Origin: Cafeteria roenbergensis
Lineage: Eukaryota; Sar; Bigyra; Bicosoecida; Cafeteriaceae
Direction: 5' to 3'
DNA: 64,000 nt
Assembly: GCA_008330645.1 (NCBI GenBank)
Contig: VLTN01000020.1
Span: forward strand, 186,001 to 250,000
The translations under genes and the position numbers were made by a program. The notes under the pieces are model-generated. The model made no database searches. It saw only the letters and a list, made by a program, of their open reading frames with translations, and had not been told where the DNA came from. Shown here piece after piece: positions 1-12,100 of the stretch. The number at the start of each line of letters is the position of its first letter. Within the stretch, counting starts at the first letter, position 1.

Positions 1-2528
1 CGCTGTCGAAGGCCCCGTGGCCGCTCCTGCGGCACTGGCGCCCCGGCCGCCATCCGCGGCCGAAGCGCCGCTGCCGGCGGGCTCGGACGAAGTGCGCTCT
101 GCAGGGCGCGGCATGCCTGCCCCAGCCTCCGCCCCGGCGGGCGAGCGGCTGCTGAGGATGGCCCCCACGGAGATGGATCCGGATGGCGACCCGAGGCCTG
201 ACCCGGCTGGGGAGGGAGTCGACGCGTGCGAGGCGGGCCCTGCCGGTGGCTCCGCCGGCGCCCCGGCAGAGCTGTGCCCTGCAGAGCCAGATCGAGAGTG
301 CGGGAGGGAGCTTGACGCCTCGGTCGTCCGGGGCTGGCCGGCCGCGGCTGACGCCTCGACAGTGCGCGGCCGCCGCGGAGTGGCTTGCTGGAGCCTCTCC
401 CAAGACGTGGCGCGCGCATCGGCGGAGCCGCCGCCATCCGTGGTCGGGTGCCCCCGTCGGAGCGTTTCTCCGGGCACGGCCGCAGCGGCTGGCGCCGGCG
501 TCGGGAGGGCAGCAGAGCCAGGGGGTCCGCCGGGCACGGAAGGCCTGCCTGACGTGGAAGGGTACGCCGCGAAGTGGGAGGCATCAGGAGAGCCCGGCCG
601 GGCCGGCGTCACGGGCTCCAGCGGCGGCAAGCCCGGCGTGGCGGGCGCTGCGTCGCCGGCGCCCCCTCCTCCGGGCAGACCCGTGGCAGAGCCGCGCTGC
701 TCGTGCGCCTCGGGCTGCCTTGGGGAGGGCCGGGCTGCAGGGGCAGGCTGGCTCGCAGGGCCGCCGGCAGCGCCCCGGCTGGCTGCGCTTGCGCGGGGCG
801 GGTGGGCGTCGGTGCGCCGGCCGGGAAGGGTGGGCGGCTGCACCGCTCTCCGGCCCTCCGCAGCGTGCGGGTCTGGCTCTGCCTGGTGGTCGGCGCTCCC
901 TTGCAGCTGGCGGGCTCTCGGCGCCGACGCTGAAGGCGGATCCGTCCGCGTAGGCAGCAGCGGGCCGGGCCGGGCGTGCGGCGGCCCCGAAGGCGCCACG
1001 GACGAGGGCGCGACCTCCGCCGGCGCGCCACCGCTGGCCGGCGGCTGCCCGCTGGCGCCGTGCGAGCGTGGCGCGCCTGCGCGAGAGTCGGGTGGCGGGG
1101 CGCCGTTGCTGGCCCTGCTGCTGCTGGCCGCAGAGATGGCGCCACGACTGCCCTCAGTCGCCTCCTCATCAGCATCAGCATCAGCATCAGCACCGGCACC
1201 AGCATCAACATCGGCACCAGCATCAGCACCAGCATCATCGCCCTCCGGGGCTGCCTCCGCCTCCGCCTCCGCCTCCGCCTCCGCAGCGGAAGCGGCCGCC
1301 AACGCTGGTGCTTTCGCCGCCCCACCACCCTGTGCCGCAGCTATGGAGGCAGCCTGTGATCCGGCAGCCTCGCCTCCGCGCCCGCGCCCGCGGCCGCCGC
1401 CGCCGCCGCCTCCATCGCCTTCGTCGTCCCCTGCAGCCGACTCAGGTGCCGGGTCGAAGCTCTCCACGTCGGCTCGGGCCAGGCGCCTGGCGGCGGTGGG
1501 ATCCGGCTCCGCGGCCCCGTCCTCCGTGCTGTCTGGGTGGCCCGCCCTGCCCGCGTCAGCGCCCTGCGGCGGCGGCGACTCGGGCCGCGGCACTGCGGTC
1601 GCCAGAGCGGCTGCGGCCGCCGCCGGGTCCTCGTCGAGGTGCAGGTACCTTGCGAGATCGGCGTGCACGGCGCCAGTTGCCTCGAAGTCGAGGAGCATCC
1701 TCTCGATGGAAGGGCTGCAGCCCAGGTCCCGGGCGATCTGCAGGGGCGAGTCGCGCTGGTAGTGGTTTTGGGCCAGGTCGAGGTCCCGGCCCAGGTCCAG
1801 CAGCATGTGCACGGCCTCGGGGGAGCCGGAGCGCAGCGCGAGGAGGAGGGGGGTGATGCGGAGCGGGTAGATGGCGCGGGAGTTGCAGCGGGTCCTGCGG
1901 TCGAGCAGGAGCTGACGCACGACGGACAAGTGCCGCTGCTGCGTAGCGATGAGCAGAGGCGTCACGCCGTCCATCCGGGCGGCGTTGGGGTTGGCCCGGC
2001 CATCCCGCAGGAGGGCCTCGACGGCTCTCCCGGCTCCGGCGGCTGCGGCTGCGCAAATGGGGGTCGTTTTGCGCTTGCCGAGATTGGGGTCCACGTCTGG
2101 CTGGGCCAAGAGCCACTGGCAGCACTTCACTGCGTCCAACTTGGCGGCCAGCCTGCGGGCGCAGCAGAAGACGACACCTGGGAGCAGCGGAGCTTGCCGA
2201 GGAACGCCGCTGCTGGCGGGAGGAGGGGCCGTGCAGCCACCGCCGAGCCGGCAACGGAGCTGGGCACCGCCGGCACGCCGGGAGGGGCTGTGGCACACCT
2301 GGGGCGCCCGAGCCACGCTCGCCGACCGCACGGGGCCTCAGCGTGCGCCACAATCGACGACGCAGCGGGCCCATGGGCGGCGTCTCACGCCAGCAGCGGT
2401 GCGTCATTGATGGTTGGGACTCGGCGCGCGACCTGCGCAAGCTCCTCGGGGTCATCAGATTCAATCGCTGCGCGCGCGACCGCCTCGTCCTCTTCCCGGA
2501 GCAGCTCCTCGCGGCTCGGCGCCGCCAT
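1..2528 (-). CDS. Ankyrin-repeat protein, partial at left edge
   Basis: Two exons are visible: 2528-2389 and 2152 down to the window edge. Exon 1 starts at the ATG at 2528-2526 (MAAPSREELLREEDE). The intron has donor GTGAG at 2388 and acceptor CCCGCAG ending at 2153, and splicing keeps the frame. Exon 2 opens with about four ankyrin-type repeats (residues ~50-200), recognisable from pieces such as DPNLGKRKTTPICAAAA, DGVTPLLIATQQRHLSVV and ITPLLLALRSGSPEAV. After that the same frame stays open for about 1600 bases to position 1 and encodes Ala/Pro/Gly-rich low complexity plus an Ala-Asp dipeptide run. No stop is seen, so the C-terminus lies outside the window. Ankyrin repeats bind other proteins; the partner is unknown. 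The long plus-strand open frame over 17-1762 is an antisense shadow of this exon. Confidence 0.72.
1168..1238. repeat. ATCAGC hexanucleotide tract inside ankyrin gene
   Basis: Four perfect ATCAGC units at 1168-1191 are followed by degenerate copies to about 1238. Read on the minus strand in the gene's frame the unit encodes alternating Ala-Asp. Confidence 0.85.
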
Positions 2529-2810
2529 TGTGGCCAAGCTGGCGAGTGCCTGTGGCTGGCTTCGCGCGCAGCGTGGCAGGCAGGCAGCTCTGCATTTCCC
2601 GCTCAAGCTTTCGATCAATTCTGCGCGTTTGCCGCGCGAACATCTGTTTGGCGACGGCGCGAGCAAAGCAGAGTGGCGCCTTTCGAGCACTCGCGGTCGC
2701 GCTTGCGGCGCCCACACGCAGTTTGGCGGCCAATCCTCGACGAGAGGAGCGCAGTTCGCGCTCCTGCTCGATTGCCCCAAGCGAAACGTATGCCGCGTCC
2801 GACCTGCCCG

Positions 2811-3818
2811 CTACCGGAACGAGACGTCAAAGTCGGCCACGTCCAGGGTCATCGAGGTGGAGCCCTGCAGGCCCACTCCCAGATACACGCCCGTGACGCT
2901 CCAGGCGGTGGCGTTGGCGAAGAACCCGTTGCCGCCCGGCGGCCCCGCCTCCACGGCCGCGCGAAGCTGCGGCAGGGCGTCAAACTCGAGGACCGAAGGG
3001 GCTGCCGCGCGCGGCTCCAGGCAGGGCGCGCCGAAGTTCGCGATGGTGTCGCTTGCGCCGTAGGGGTTCTGCTTGAAGTACCAGGCTAGCGGCCGCTTGC
3101 TGCAGGCCTGGCCGCCCGCGCAGGGCGAGTGCTGCCTTGTGTCGGCGAGCAGCACCTGGTAGAAGAGGGTCTGGCCGCCACCGGGGGCGTCCAGCGCGCT
3201 GCACACGATCCCCAGCACCGCGTATCCGTAGTCGACCTTGCCGCCGGGCCCGCACTGCGGGGCCGCGCCGCAGCGCACCGACGCGGCTGCGGTGTCCAGG
3301 CTCGCCGTCATCGTCACGCGCAGCTGCGACATGGACGCCAGCGGCGGCGAGCGCCGCATCCCCTGCTGCGCCCCCGGGTAGTTGCCGCCCACGGGCGCGA
3401 GGAAGAGGTCGTCCTCCGTGCCGCAAGGCACCTTGTCGCCGTTTTGGGCAACTCGCCAGGCGGGCGTTGCGCCCCCGTAGCGGCACACCGCGGCAGTCGC
3501 CGACTGCAGTGACCAGTCAAGCGGCCTCTGGCCCATGCCCTGCGCGGGGCAGCTCACCGTCGCGGCGGCGGACACGCGGGCGTCCTGCAGCGGTGCGGGG
3601 TTGTTCCACTGCGCGGCGTACCAGTGAGAGGACGGGCCTGGCCCCAGGCCCACCGGGCCGATGAGGCTGTGGTTGAACGCCTCGGGGGCGATGTACATGC
3701 CGGCGTCCGAGATGCCGGGCGTGGCGAACAGGCTCGTCCATGCGCGGGCGGTTGCAACCACAGCAGCCGCCAGGGTCGCTCGGGCGAGCCGCCCCGCGCG
3801 GCCGCGTCGAGCCGCCAT
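2811..3818 (-). CDS. Secreted protein of unknown family
   Basis: Single exon of 335 residues. The ATG at 3818-3816 is followed by a basic stretch and a hydrophobic core (LARATLAAAVVATARAW), a good signal peptide or anchor. The mature part is Cys-containing and rich in Gly, Asn and aromatic residues. It has plausible N-glycosylation sites (NHS, NAT) and a C-terminal strand-rich stretch (VYLGVGLQGSTSMTLDV) of the kind seen in secreted beta-sandwich or lectin-like domains. I do not recognise the family. It is probably extracellular or cell-surface. It is divergent from the GST gene, with 298 bases between the two start codons. Confidence 0.62.
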   Translation of the reverse strand: MAARRGRAGRLARATLAAAVVATARAWTSLFATPGISDAGMYIAPEAFNHSLIGPVGLGPGPSSHWYAAQWNNPAPLQDARVSAAATVSCPAQGMGQRPLDWSLQSATAAVCRYGGATPAWRVAQNGDKVPCGTEDDLFLAPVGGNYPGAQQGMRRSPPLASMSQLRVTMTASLDTAAASVRCGAAPQCGPGGKVDYGYAVLGIVCSALDAPGGGQTLFYQVLLADTRQHSPCAGGQACSKRPLAWYFKQNPYGASDTIANFGAPCLEPRAAAPSVLEFDALPQLRAAVEAGPPGGNGFFANATAWSVTGVYLGVGLQGSTSMTLDVADFDVSFR

Positions 3819-4116
3819 CGAAGCCGGCTACCGGGCGTCGCTGCGCAGCAGCTGACACGGAGGGGGAGGGGCAACTGCTGGCGGCGCGGGTGGGTCCGTG
3901 GCGGCTCGCCGCTTGCCGCGGGGCCGAGTGGTGAGTTTCCGGCAGGGCTCCCACTGTTCGCCGTCAGCTGTGCCGCAATTGCCGCCACTGGTCCTCGCTG
4001 CGCACTCGCGCACGGCATTCTGCAGGCCAAGAACACCTGCACCGACCCTGCCATCCGCGCTGCTGCACCCCGACACCAGCGCCGTCCGTTCGCGCCCCCG
4101 CCCCGTGGAGCCAAGC
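3819..4116. promoter_or_regulatory. Divergent promoter region, secreted protein / GST
   Basis: This gap separates two oppositely oriented ATG codons, so it must carry both 5' leaders and promoters. No TATA box or other named motif is evident. Confidence 0.4.
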
Positions 4117-5863
4117 ATGGCCAGTTCCAGCGCCTCGGCGGACGTGAAGCCCGAGCTCAGCTCCTCCAGCTCCTCCAGCTCGTCGGCTGCATCGGCTGCA
4201 GCCGCGGCCCCAAGCCGGCCCGTCCTCTTCTGGGGGAGCGGAAGGTGCGTGCTGCGGGGGGGCTGCACCGGCGCGAGCCAGCGTTGCCCAGCCGCTGCAG
4301 CGGGCGGCAAGCGGTTGAATCGCCTGCTGTGTTTTTCCCCTTCGCACTCAAATCGGACCGCGGTCTGTTCGTGACCACGCCCCCCCCGCCTCCCCCTCTG
4401 CCGACCCATCCCCCGCGCCTGCTCCGCAGCCCCCCTGCCTGGCGAGTGTGCGCGGTGCTGCTCGAGAAGGGCGTGGACTTTGACGGGAGGCGCGTGCAGT
4501 TCGATTCGTGAGGTCCCGTGGGCGCCGTGGCGGTGACGGGCGGCGCTTGCGGCGGTCTGACTGGCCGCCCTTGCCGGCCATCATCAACCGCCCCCTGGAG
4601 GCCTTTCCCCTGGCCGCTGGCCGTGGCTCCGGCCCGGCGGCGCATTGTCGGCGCCAGCGGTTCCATGCGTTGGCGCCGCCTGGCGAGAGCGTGGGTGGCA
4701 AGGACGCCGGAGCTGGGGCGTGGCCGCATATTTCGCAGTCGAGGCCGCGTCGCCCCCGGCCGCGCCGTCCGCGCGCGAGGCGCAGCGGTCCCGCCTTCCC
4801 AGCCCTTGTCCGCCATCGGCGTGCGCTCCCTGCCACCCGCGCAGTGGGTTCCTGAAGACGCCCGAGTTCCTGGCCCTCAACCCGCGCGGGCTTGTTCCTT
4901 CTCTCATCGACGGCGACCTCGTCCTGTACGAGAGCCTTGCCATCCTCCACTACCTCGAGGACAAGTACCCAGCCGTCAGGCTCATCCCCAAGGAGCCCGC
5001 CGCCAAGGCGCGGTGCCTGATGCGCATGCAGGAGGCCAACAACGCGAGCTCGGCCGCCGGAGAGGTGAGCGCCCGCGAGCGGTTGCCCTTGGCGCTAGTC
5101 GCACCGCCGCCTGCCCTCCCAGCTCGCCCCGCAAGCATCTCCGCCCCCGCAAGCAAGCAACGCGCCCTCGCCGGTTGCGTTTTGCACCGCTTTGCTCCCA
5201 GGTCGTCTACTATGTGCGGCGCACGCGACCGGAGAGCATCAACTTCCCGTACCTGCGCTGCAAGTTCGCCGTGCTGGCCGAGGAGCTCAAGGTGCGCGCT
5301 TGGCCTCCTCTCGCGCGCGCCGCGCGCTGCCAGCCCGCCGCTCGGCACGCGCGCGACTGGCAACGAGAGCGCTGGGCTGCGGCTCGCCGCTCACCGCTCG
5401 CCGCGCGCTGATTTCGCCCTCGGTCGCGTCGCAGCTCTGGGAGTCGTACCTGGCCGGAGCCGAGTACCTTGCTGGTCCGGGCCAGGGCGTCTCGCTTGCC
5501 GATTTTGCCTTCTTCCCCAACCTCGCGTACATGGTGCGGCTCGGGCTGGAGCTGGAGCCCAACTACCCCAATTTGAAGGCGTACTTTTGCCGCATGTGCG
5601 CGCGCAAGTCCATTCTGGCCTCGTGGCCGCCTCACTGGCTCAAGTCGCACGGCCTGCCGTGCCTTTCGTCCAGCATCCTGCCTCCTGTCGAGGGCGCCAC
5701 CCGCGAGGCGTGCGAGGCGGTTGCGGCGTCCGCCGGCGCGGGCTCGGTGCCCCCCACCGACGTGCCGTGCTCGAGGATGAACACCGCGGACCGCTGCCCC
5801 GTGTCTGCGCGCGACGTGGTCGCGGCCGCTGCGCGTGGCGAAGAGAGCCCAGCCAAGTGCTGA
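4117..5863 (+). CDS. Glutathione S-transferase-like protein, five exons
   Basis: Exons 4117-4244, 4430-4507, 4845-5064, 5202-5291 and 5435-5863 join in frame to 314 residues. All introns are GT-AG (donors gtgcgt, gtgagg, gtgagc, gtgcgc). After a Ser/Ala-rich leader of ~37 residues comes the thioredoxin-fold GST domain: [20 protein letters not shown], where SPP(A)xRV marks the active-site helix, then [20 protein letters not shown] and [16 protein letters not shown] (the ES pair binds the gamma-glutamyl group of glutathione). The C-terminal helical domain follows ([20 protein letters not shown]). About 60 extra residues at the C-terminus are Ala/Ser/Cys-rich. Known role of the family: conjugation of glutathione to electrophiles or reductive glutathione chemistry; the substrate cannot be told from sequence. 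It is convergent with the coiled-coil gene, 226 bases apart. Confidence 0.87.
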
Positions 5864-6089
5864 GGCTCCGGCAGCGTCTGTCCTTGTTGCTCTGGCCGGC
5901 GGTGACGACCCGACAGTGCGAGTGAGCGCCAGTTTGCGTTTGCGATCGCTTGGCTGGAACGCCCGGTGCGAGCGAACGGGTGAATGTCTGCGTGGGCGCG
6001 CCGACCGCGAGCGCTGAGAGTGAGTATCCCGAATGCAGCTCAGTATGAGCGCCGACGTTGGCAGCTCTCGATTCGCGGCGCTTCTGCAT

Positions 6090-8556
6090 TCAAGCGACGT
6101 CGCGCATCGGCGGAAAGCGACTGGATGGTGCCAGGGAGCGCTGCGGGTCCGCAGCGTGGTGCTGCCGGTGCAGGAGGCCACGGACGCTCTCTCGCTCCAA
6201 CTCAGGCCGACCCAGGGGCCGCAGCTCTCGCTGTCCGGAGCCCGCCTTCTCCAGCTTGGCGGCCAGCCGGCCAGGGCGCAGCGTGTTGGGCTGCAGAACG
6301 ATTTTGCGCGACCCGGTCTTGGAGCTCGTCTCGATAAATGCGCTCCCTGTCGTGTGCCCCGACGTCCACGAGATGGGCACAAGCCGGCGGCCAGCAGCCG
6401 ACAGCCGGTAGCGCGGGTTGCCTGCCCTGCCGCGCCGGCCATCGCCCCCGCCAAGCTTGCCTGAAAGTCCGCTCTGCGCCGAAGGCAGGGCGAGCGGGTC
6501 GTCGCAGCTGTCGTCGACCGCAACCACGAGGCTTGAAAATCTCCCTGCAAGCGCCCCGGCGTCCAGCCCGTCGTCTGCCGCGTGCCCGGATTTCCGCTGG
6601 TCCTCGAGCTTGAGGATTTGTGCCAGACTCTCCACTGCTGTGAAGACTCTGCAGAGACGCTCCGCCGGGTTCGCCAGCGTGGCGATGTCCTTCCCGAAGC
6701 GCCCAGCAAGCCGCGCCACGACCTCATTGCACTGCATCGTCGAGCGCTCGGCCACGGCACAACGTGCCATGAGCTTGCGGGACTCCTCCGCCAGCGCAGC
6801 CGCCTGCCTTGAGGCTCTGGCGCACGCCTGCCGCCGCAGGTCGTAGGCGCTGCCAGGGGCGTAGTGCTCCGTCCCCCTCCTCGCCTCCGCCAACGCCAGC
6901 TCTGCCTGACGGACTTCCATTTCGCGCTCCGTGATCTGAGTCGTCAGCGTAAAGTGCCCGTCTTCGGCGTCGTTGAACCGCTCCACGATGAACTGCTCAA
7001 TGCTTGTCGCGGGCTTTCCTGGGCCGCTCTCCTCGTCTTCCTCCTCTTCAAAGTCCTCCACGTACTCGGCGATGGGCTCCGACGCCCAGCGACCAAGTTT
7101 GGGCGGGCTGGGAGAGCGAGGACCCGTGGCGTCCTTGCGCCGCCCACGCGACAGCGCTGTCACGGCCTTTCGGAGGGCCATCGCTTGGGCGACCGCGCGG
7201 TGAAGGCTGATGCGCGACGAGGCGCTGCTTGCAGCCCGGGCCGCTGCGAAAGGCGTGACCGCCGCTCCGCTGCTGCGGTGCTGGCTGAGGAGTGCGGAGA
7301 CGGACAGCGCCGTCTTCGACCTCCGCAGCTGCTCGTCCGTGTGCAGACGGCTGCCACCCGTGCGGTCGAGGCGCATGCTGTTGCCCCGGCGCGCCTTGGG
7401 GGAGCTGGCCATGGTGCATGTGATCTCATCAGGCACCTGAAACTCTTTTTTGATCTCTGCCAGCAGCTTTTCCGCTCGTCCCAGCCCACGCTGCAGCTTC
7501 TGAATCTCCGCTTGGATGTTCTCGGATTCGTCTTCCAGCGACCGAAGGCGACGCGTCATTTCAATCTCCTCCTCCAACGTGACGTCGCCGATGACGTGCA
7601 TCGGATCCTCGGCACGCACTCCCCACTTGCCCCCGCCCTTGCCTCGATTGAGTCTGCTGCTGGCACGCTCCATGTTGCCCAGGAATTGCCGACGAAACTC
7701 CGCCACTGCACCGTCGAACTCGAGCTTCTCTGCCAAGAGCCGCTCCTGGACCTTTCGCACCTCGTACTTTGCGTCAGCGAGGGCGTCGCGGGCGATTGCG
7801 GTTGCCCGCACTTGCTCACGGTGCTCGACTTCGGCCCTGGCGAGCGCAGCCTCGGTTTTGTTCAACTTGATATCCGCAAGAGCGCGCCTGGCCCGTAAGG
7901 AGTCAAGCCGCTCCTTGGCGCTCTTGGCACCGTGAATAAAGTGGTCCACGTGGTCCAGCGCGACGCCGAGCCGCTGCTTGAGGATGCTTATGTGCTGCTT
8001 CGCGGTTCGGAGGTTGTACACCCCAATGTCCACGGTCGTTGCAGCCACCCGCTGCTCGAGCACATATTCCTCCAGGTGCTTCCGTTTGTGCGTTGCAGTG
8101 CGCAGGCGAAACGACTGCCGCTCGATCTGGCGAACGATCTCGTCCTCGTTCTCAAACAGCGATTGCAACTCAGCCTGGATGTCGAGCTTGTTGCCCACGA
8201 AGAGCCGCTCTTGGGTGTCCTGGATTCGCAGCTCTTGCTCATACTTGTCGTTTTGCTGAGACAGAAGCTCCACTATGGCCCTGCGGCAGGGACAACGCCA
8301 CAGTAGTTGCGCGTAACGGCGTTGCGCGAGACCGCGTGTTGGCTCCCGACCTCGAAGGCTCGCGGCTGCTGCTCCTGCTGCTGCTGCCCACGCGGTGCAG
8401 TCGGCGCCTGCTTCATTGAGTGCTGTGTGCCGACCTGAACCAACGTGCCCGGGCAGGGACGTGGGGCGCTCGGTTTCGAGCTCACCGAGCCTCCTTGATG
8501 CTCGTTGACGCTGCCTGCATGCGCGCCGCGGATGGCACGCCGAAGCCAGCAGCCAT
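6090..8556 (-). CDS. Coiled-coil protein, outer-dynein-arm docking family
   Basis: Exon 1 (8556-8486) encodes MAAGFGVPSAARMQAASTS... and ends in donor GTGAGC. Exon 2 (8280-6090) follows a CCGCAG acceptor, giving 753 residues. Exon 2 opens with AIVELLSQQNDKYEQEL and continues as heptad-rich coiled coil to about residue 330. It then has a Ser/Arg-rich linker, an acidic patch, and near residue 450 the segment SIEQFIVERFNDAEDGHF. That segment resembles the conserved 'ELV..F...E..NFSLF' block of CCDC63/CCDC114 (ODA1) proteins; the clear ODA1 homologue at 58018-60290 has the equivalent stretch. The likely role is an axonemal docking or adaptor protein for outer dynein arms. It could instead belong to the related ODAD3/CCDC151 branch or another ciliary coiled-coil group. 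Family assignment is inference from pattern; the exon structure is seen directly. Confidence 0.65.
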
Positions 8557-9115
8557 GGTTGGGCGGCCTCCTGCGCTGCCCCCGCCGCCCCGCCCTGGCC
8601 TGCCAATCACAACACGGGGCCGCGTTGGCGATGTGCGCGCTCGACGACGGCTCCACGACGCAACAGCCGTGGCGCCGGCTCTGCATTCCCTCCGGTTCCG
8701 AGTCCGCTCGGCTGGCACTGAAGGGGCCGAGCGCGCCGGGAAGGCGGCACGGGGGAAGGCACCAGCTGCCCGCCTTGCGCAGTGTGCGCCTGGCTGCTAG
8801 TGCGGCGAGGGCCATGGAGGTCGAGTTGCTGGGGCTGTCCCCAGTTTGGGCAACAGCGCCGTCCTCGGAGCGTGAGCCACGGACCGCGCGGCTCCGCCAG
8901 GGCTCCGAGACTTGGTAGCGTGATTTGCATGCTGATGGGTGGGTGGCCGGCCGGGCACTCGCGCGCGCGATGCCGGGCGGCTGGGAGTCAGGGCCTTCCG
9001 CGGCCGGCGGATCAGTGACCACAGGCTGGCGCTGGCCGCCGCCCCTCCCCGTCGCGTGGCGAGCCCACCCCGAAGCTGAGCTCGACCGTACTGCCCTCGC
9101 TCTTGAGCCCGTGCA
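8557..9115. promoter_or_regulatory. Divergent promoter region, coiled-coil gene / DENN-WD40 gene
   Basis: 559 bases between two divergent start codons. Several open frames cross it on both strands but none has a recognisable domain or consistent splice context. I read it as 5' leaders and promoters. No distinct motif was identified. Confidence 0.4.
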
Positions 9116-12100
9116 GTGATGACGACGATGACCGCCCAGCTCGGCTCGGGACGCGTCACTCGGGCAGTTGCCGTCCCCGCCTCTGCGCGCGCGCCGGAGC
9201 TCGCCTTGCCCCCCACAGTCCTCTCCTTGCTCTCGGACGACCACCCGGCCTCAGATTGCTCCCCAGCCGTCCTTCGCATCCGCATGGTCGGCCAGGGGGG
9301 CACCCCTGTCCTCTCCGGCGACGTCACGCTGTCCGCCGAGAGCCTGCCCGACGACGGCTCCCCCGCCTGTCAGTGGTACACCGTCGTCCTCCTGCCCGGC
9401 CCCGCCCCACCCGGGGATCGCCGGGCCCCCTCCCCTGCTGCCACCTCCTGTGCGGCGCGCCTGCGACTCCGCCTGCTCGCGCCCGCGAACGCCGCGGCAG
9501 TGGCGGCCGCAGCGCCATCGCACGCCGGAGCGCCAGGGGCAGTGCCGGCTGGTCTGCCGCCCGCGGATGGCCGCGAGGACGTCCTCGTTTCCCGCGGTGC
9601 GGTCCTGGCCACGCGCCCAAGGCCCGTTCCTCCAGCACTGCCAGAGAGCGATGCCGGCGCCGCTGCGAGCGCCGGGGCGTTTCCGGCAGAGGCGACAGGG
9701 GCTGCTGCGGGTGCGGGTGCGGGTGCGGGTGCGGGTGCGGGTGCGGCGAAGCAACCGCAGAAGCGGCGCGGCGGTTTTGCCAGGCTGCTCGCCGGCATTC
9801 TTCCTCGCTCCACGGCTCGGCCTGGGGGGTCGAACGCCTCCACGGGAGCGCCGCGTGCGGGCTCTGACGCGACCTCCTCAGCAGCAGCGTCGAGCCGAGT
9901 GTCGGCGGAGCCAAGCGCCGCCGCCACGCCGGCCCCGCCCCCGCCAGCAGCCCCGGCGGTTGCGACTGCGCCGGCTGCCGTAGCAGCAGCCTCGGCGCGG
10001 CTCGCGGCTCTGGCCATGGCGAGCGAGGCGGCGGCGGCCCGAAGCTGCCAGCCTTCTGAGCCGCCCCTCGCTGCAGCAAGCCGCGGTCAGGCCCTGCGCG
10101 TTCGGCCGCCAGCTCTGCCCGTCGTTCCCAGCCCCTGGGCAGACCTGACCCCTCGGGGGGCGGGCTCCGCGGCTGCATCGGCGGCCGGTGCGGTCGACGG
10201 GAGCGGCGAATCCGCTAGGCATCGACTCAAAGGCTCTGCCAAGGGCTCTGCCATTTGCGGATCCTTCCCACACCTGCGGGGCTTGCGCTGGCCAGCGCGG
10301 CTTGTCGACTACGTGGCTGTCGTGGCTCTGCCGTGCGACCCCACTGTTGCAGAGCCAGCCAAGCAGTCGCCAATGGCGCAAGCGTCCGTTGAGAGCCCTG
10401 CGGCGGGGTCTGGCCACTCTCTTCCCAGCCCCGCGGGCTCTTCCGGTGACTCAGCGATGGCGGACGGCGACATCGCTCCGGCGTTTCGTTGGCCCGAGGC
10501 GGACCACCCGGACGCTCCGCTGCCCCAGCGCATCGCCGGGCTGTGCTCTGATGCGCTCTGGGCTGCGGACGCTCGGGAAGGGGGCGCTGCCCGGATGAGC
10601 GACGGCGGAGGCGTGTCGGGCGGTGCTGTGACCGGTGAAGCGCCCGGAGATGCTGGTGCAAGCGCTGGCGCAAGCTCCGCGGCAGACGGCGTGCCGTCGG
10701 TGGGGTCGCCCCTGGCCGCCCCGACGGGCATCCGCTCTGCGGTGTTCGGGCTCGCGCCGCGCTTGCCCGTGCACGCGTCGCTGGCAGTGTGCTCCGTCGT
10801 GATGGCTCTGCCGGACGCAGGCACCGCAGTCAGCTCGGCGCTGACGCCAGCCGGGTCCTCCAGGTCTCCCGGTCCGGCCGGCCACGGCGTGGCTGCGCTT
10901 GTGGTGAGCCGCGCCCTGAGCGCGTCAGCGGGGTCTGCCATTGCCGCATGGGCTCTGCACCTCTGGCTTCTGGGGGACGTCGGGGCGCTGGAGGGGCTCT
11001 GCCAGGCCGTGGTTCGAGACGCCCCGCTGCCGCTTGTTGGCACGCCCGCGGTGTCCCCTGGCAAGGACCTTGAGCTTGCGGGCTCTGCCCACGTGGGCGT
11101 TGCTGTCACGATATCAAGGCCGGAGGGGCTCACGGGCGACGTGAGCTCTTGCGACGTTGGCTCGACTGCTGGTGGCTCCGCCGCGTCGGGCTTCCGGCCG
11201 TCGCCCGGGCCAGCGTCGGCAGGGCCGTGGCCGTCGCGGAACCCTCTTGGCGGGTTTGCGCCCGGCGCGGACGGGGCGCTGTCCCCGGCGATGGCAGAGC
11301 TCTTTTCGGCTGCGCTGGCAGAGCTGCGATCGTTGTCAGCGGCCTGCGTGCGGGTCGGGCCGCCTTCTCCGGCGCCCCTCCTCGGGGTCCCCAAGCTCCC
11401 CCTTGGGTCCACGCTGCTGGCGCTGGGGCCCTCCACCCTCGCAGACGCAGTGGCGGCGGTGATGGCGGAGGAGAGGGTGCTGGTCGTGTCGGCGAGCGCG
11501 GAGCGACTGCTCGGCGCCGTGGACGCGCTGGCGCTGCTGGTGTTCCCCCTGGCTGTGGACGTGCCTCTCGCCCCGCTGGTGCCCGCGGCTGCGCTGGATG
11601 ACGTCATCCAGGCCCCGATGCCGTTCCTGTTTGGCGCGACCAGACGGGCGGTGGCGGCTCTGCCGGAGCGGCGGCTGCGAGACCGGCCCCTTCCAGCGCG
11701 GTTTCCGCCTGCTGCTTCCGAGGCCGCTGGACTCTCTGGCGACGCGTCGATGTCGGGGGCGAGGGATGGCGCGGGCGCGGCGCGTGGTGCGGAGCTCAGC
11801 GGGGAAGAGGGGGATCCTTCCGCTGAAGGGAGGGTGACGCTTATCGACGCCGACACGGGGACCATCACGCTCCGGTGGGTGGCCCCGGGGCCGGCCTCGC
11901 AGCTCGACCGGCTGGCGGCCAGCGCGCCTGCGGTTTCGGACGCGCCGGCAGGCCAGGCTGCCCAGGCAACCCGGGGGGCGGCAGACCCGCACGCCGGCGG
12001 CTCCTTGTCGGGAGAAAGCTCCGCCGAAGAAGACGGCGGCGTCGGCATCGGCGATGTCGAGGGCGAGGACTGCGGCGCGGGCCGACGGCTCGCTCGAGGC

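Noticed and set aside
17-1762. Long plus-strand open frame (581 codons) at the left edge
   Set aside because: It is antisense to the ankyrin gene's exon 2. Its translation is low complexity, while the minus frame shows real ankyrin repeats.
8281-8606. Unspliced N-terminal extension of the docking-family coiled-coil gene
   Set aside because: The extension is not coiled coil. A separate short exon at 8556-8486 with a GTGAGC donor gives a phase-correct and more family-like start.
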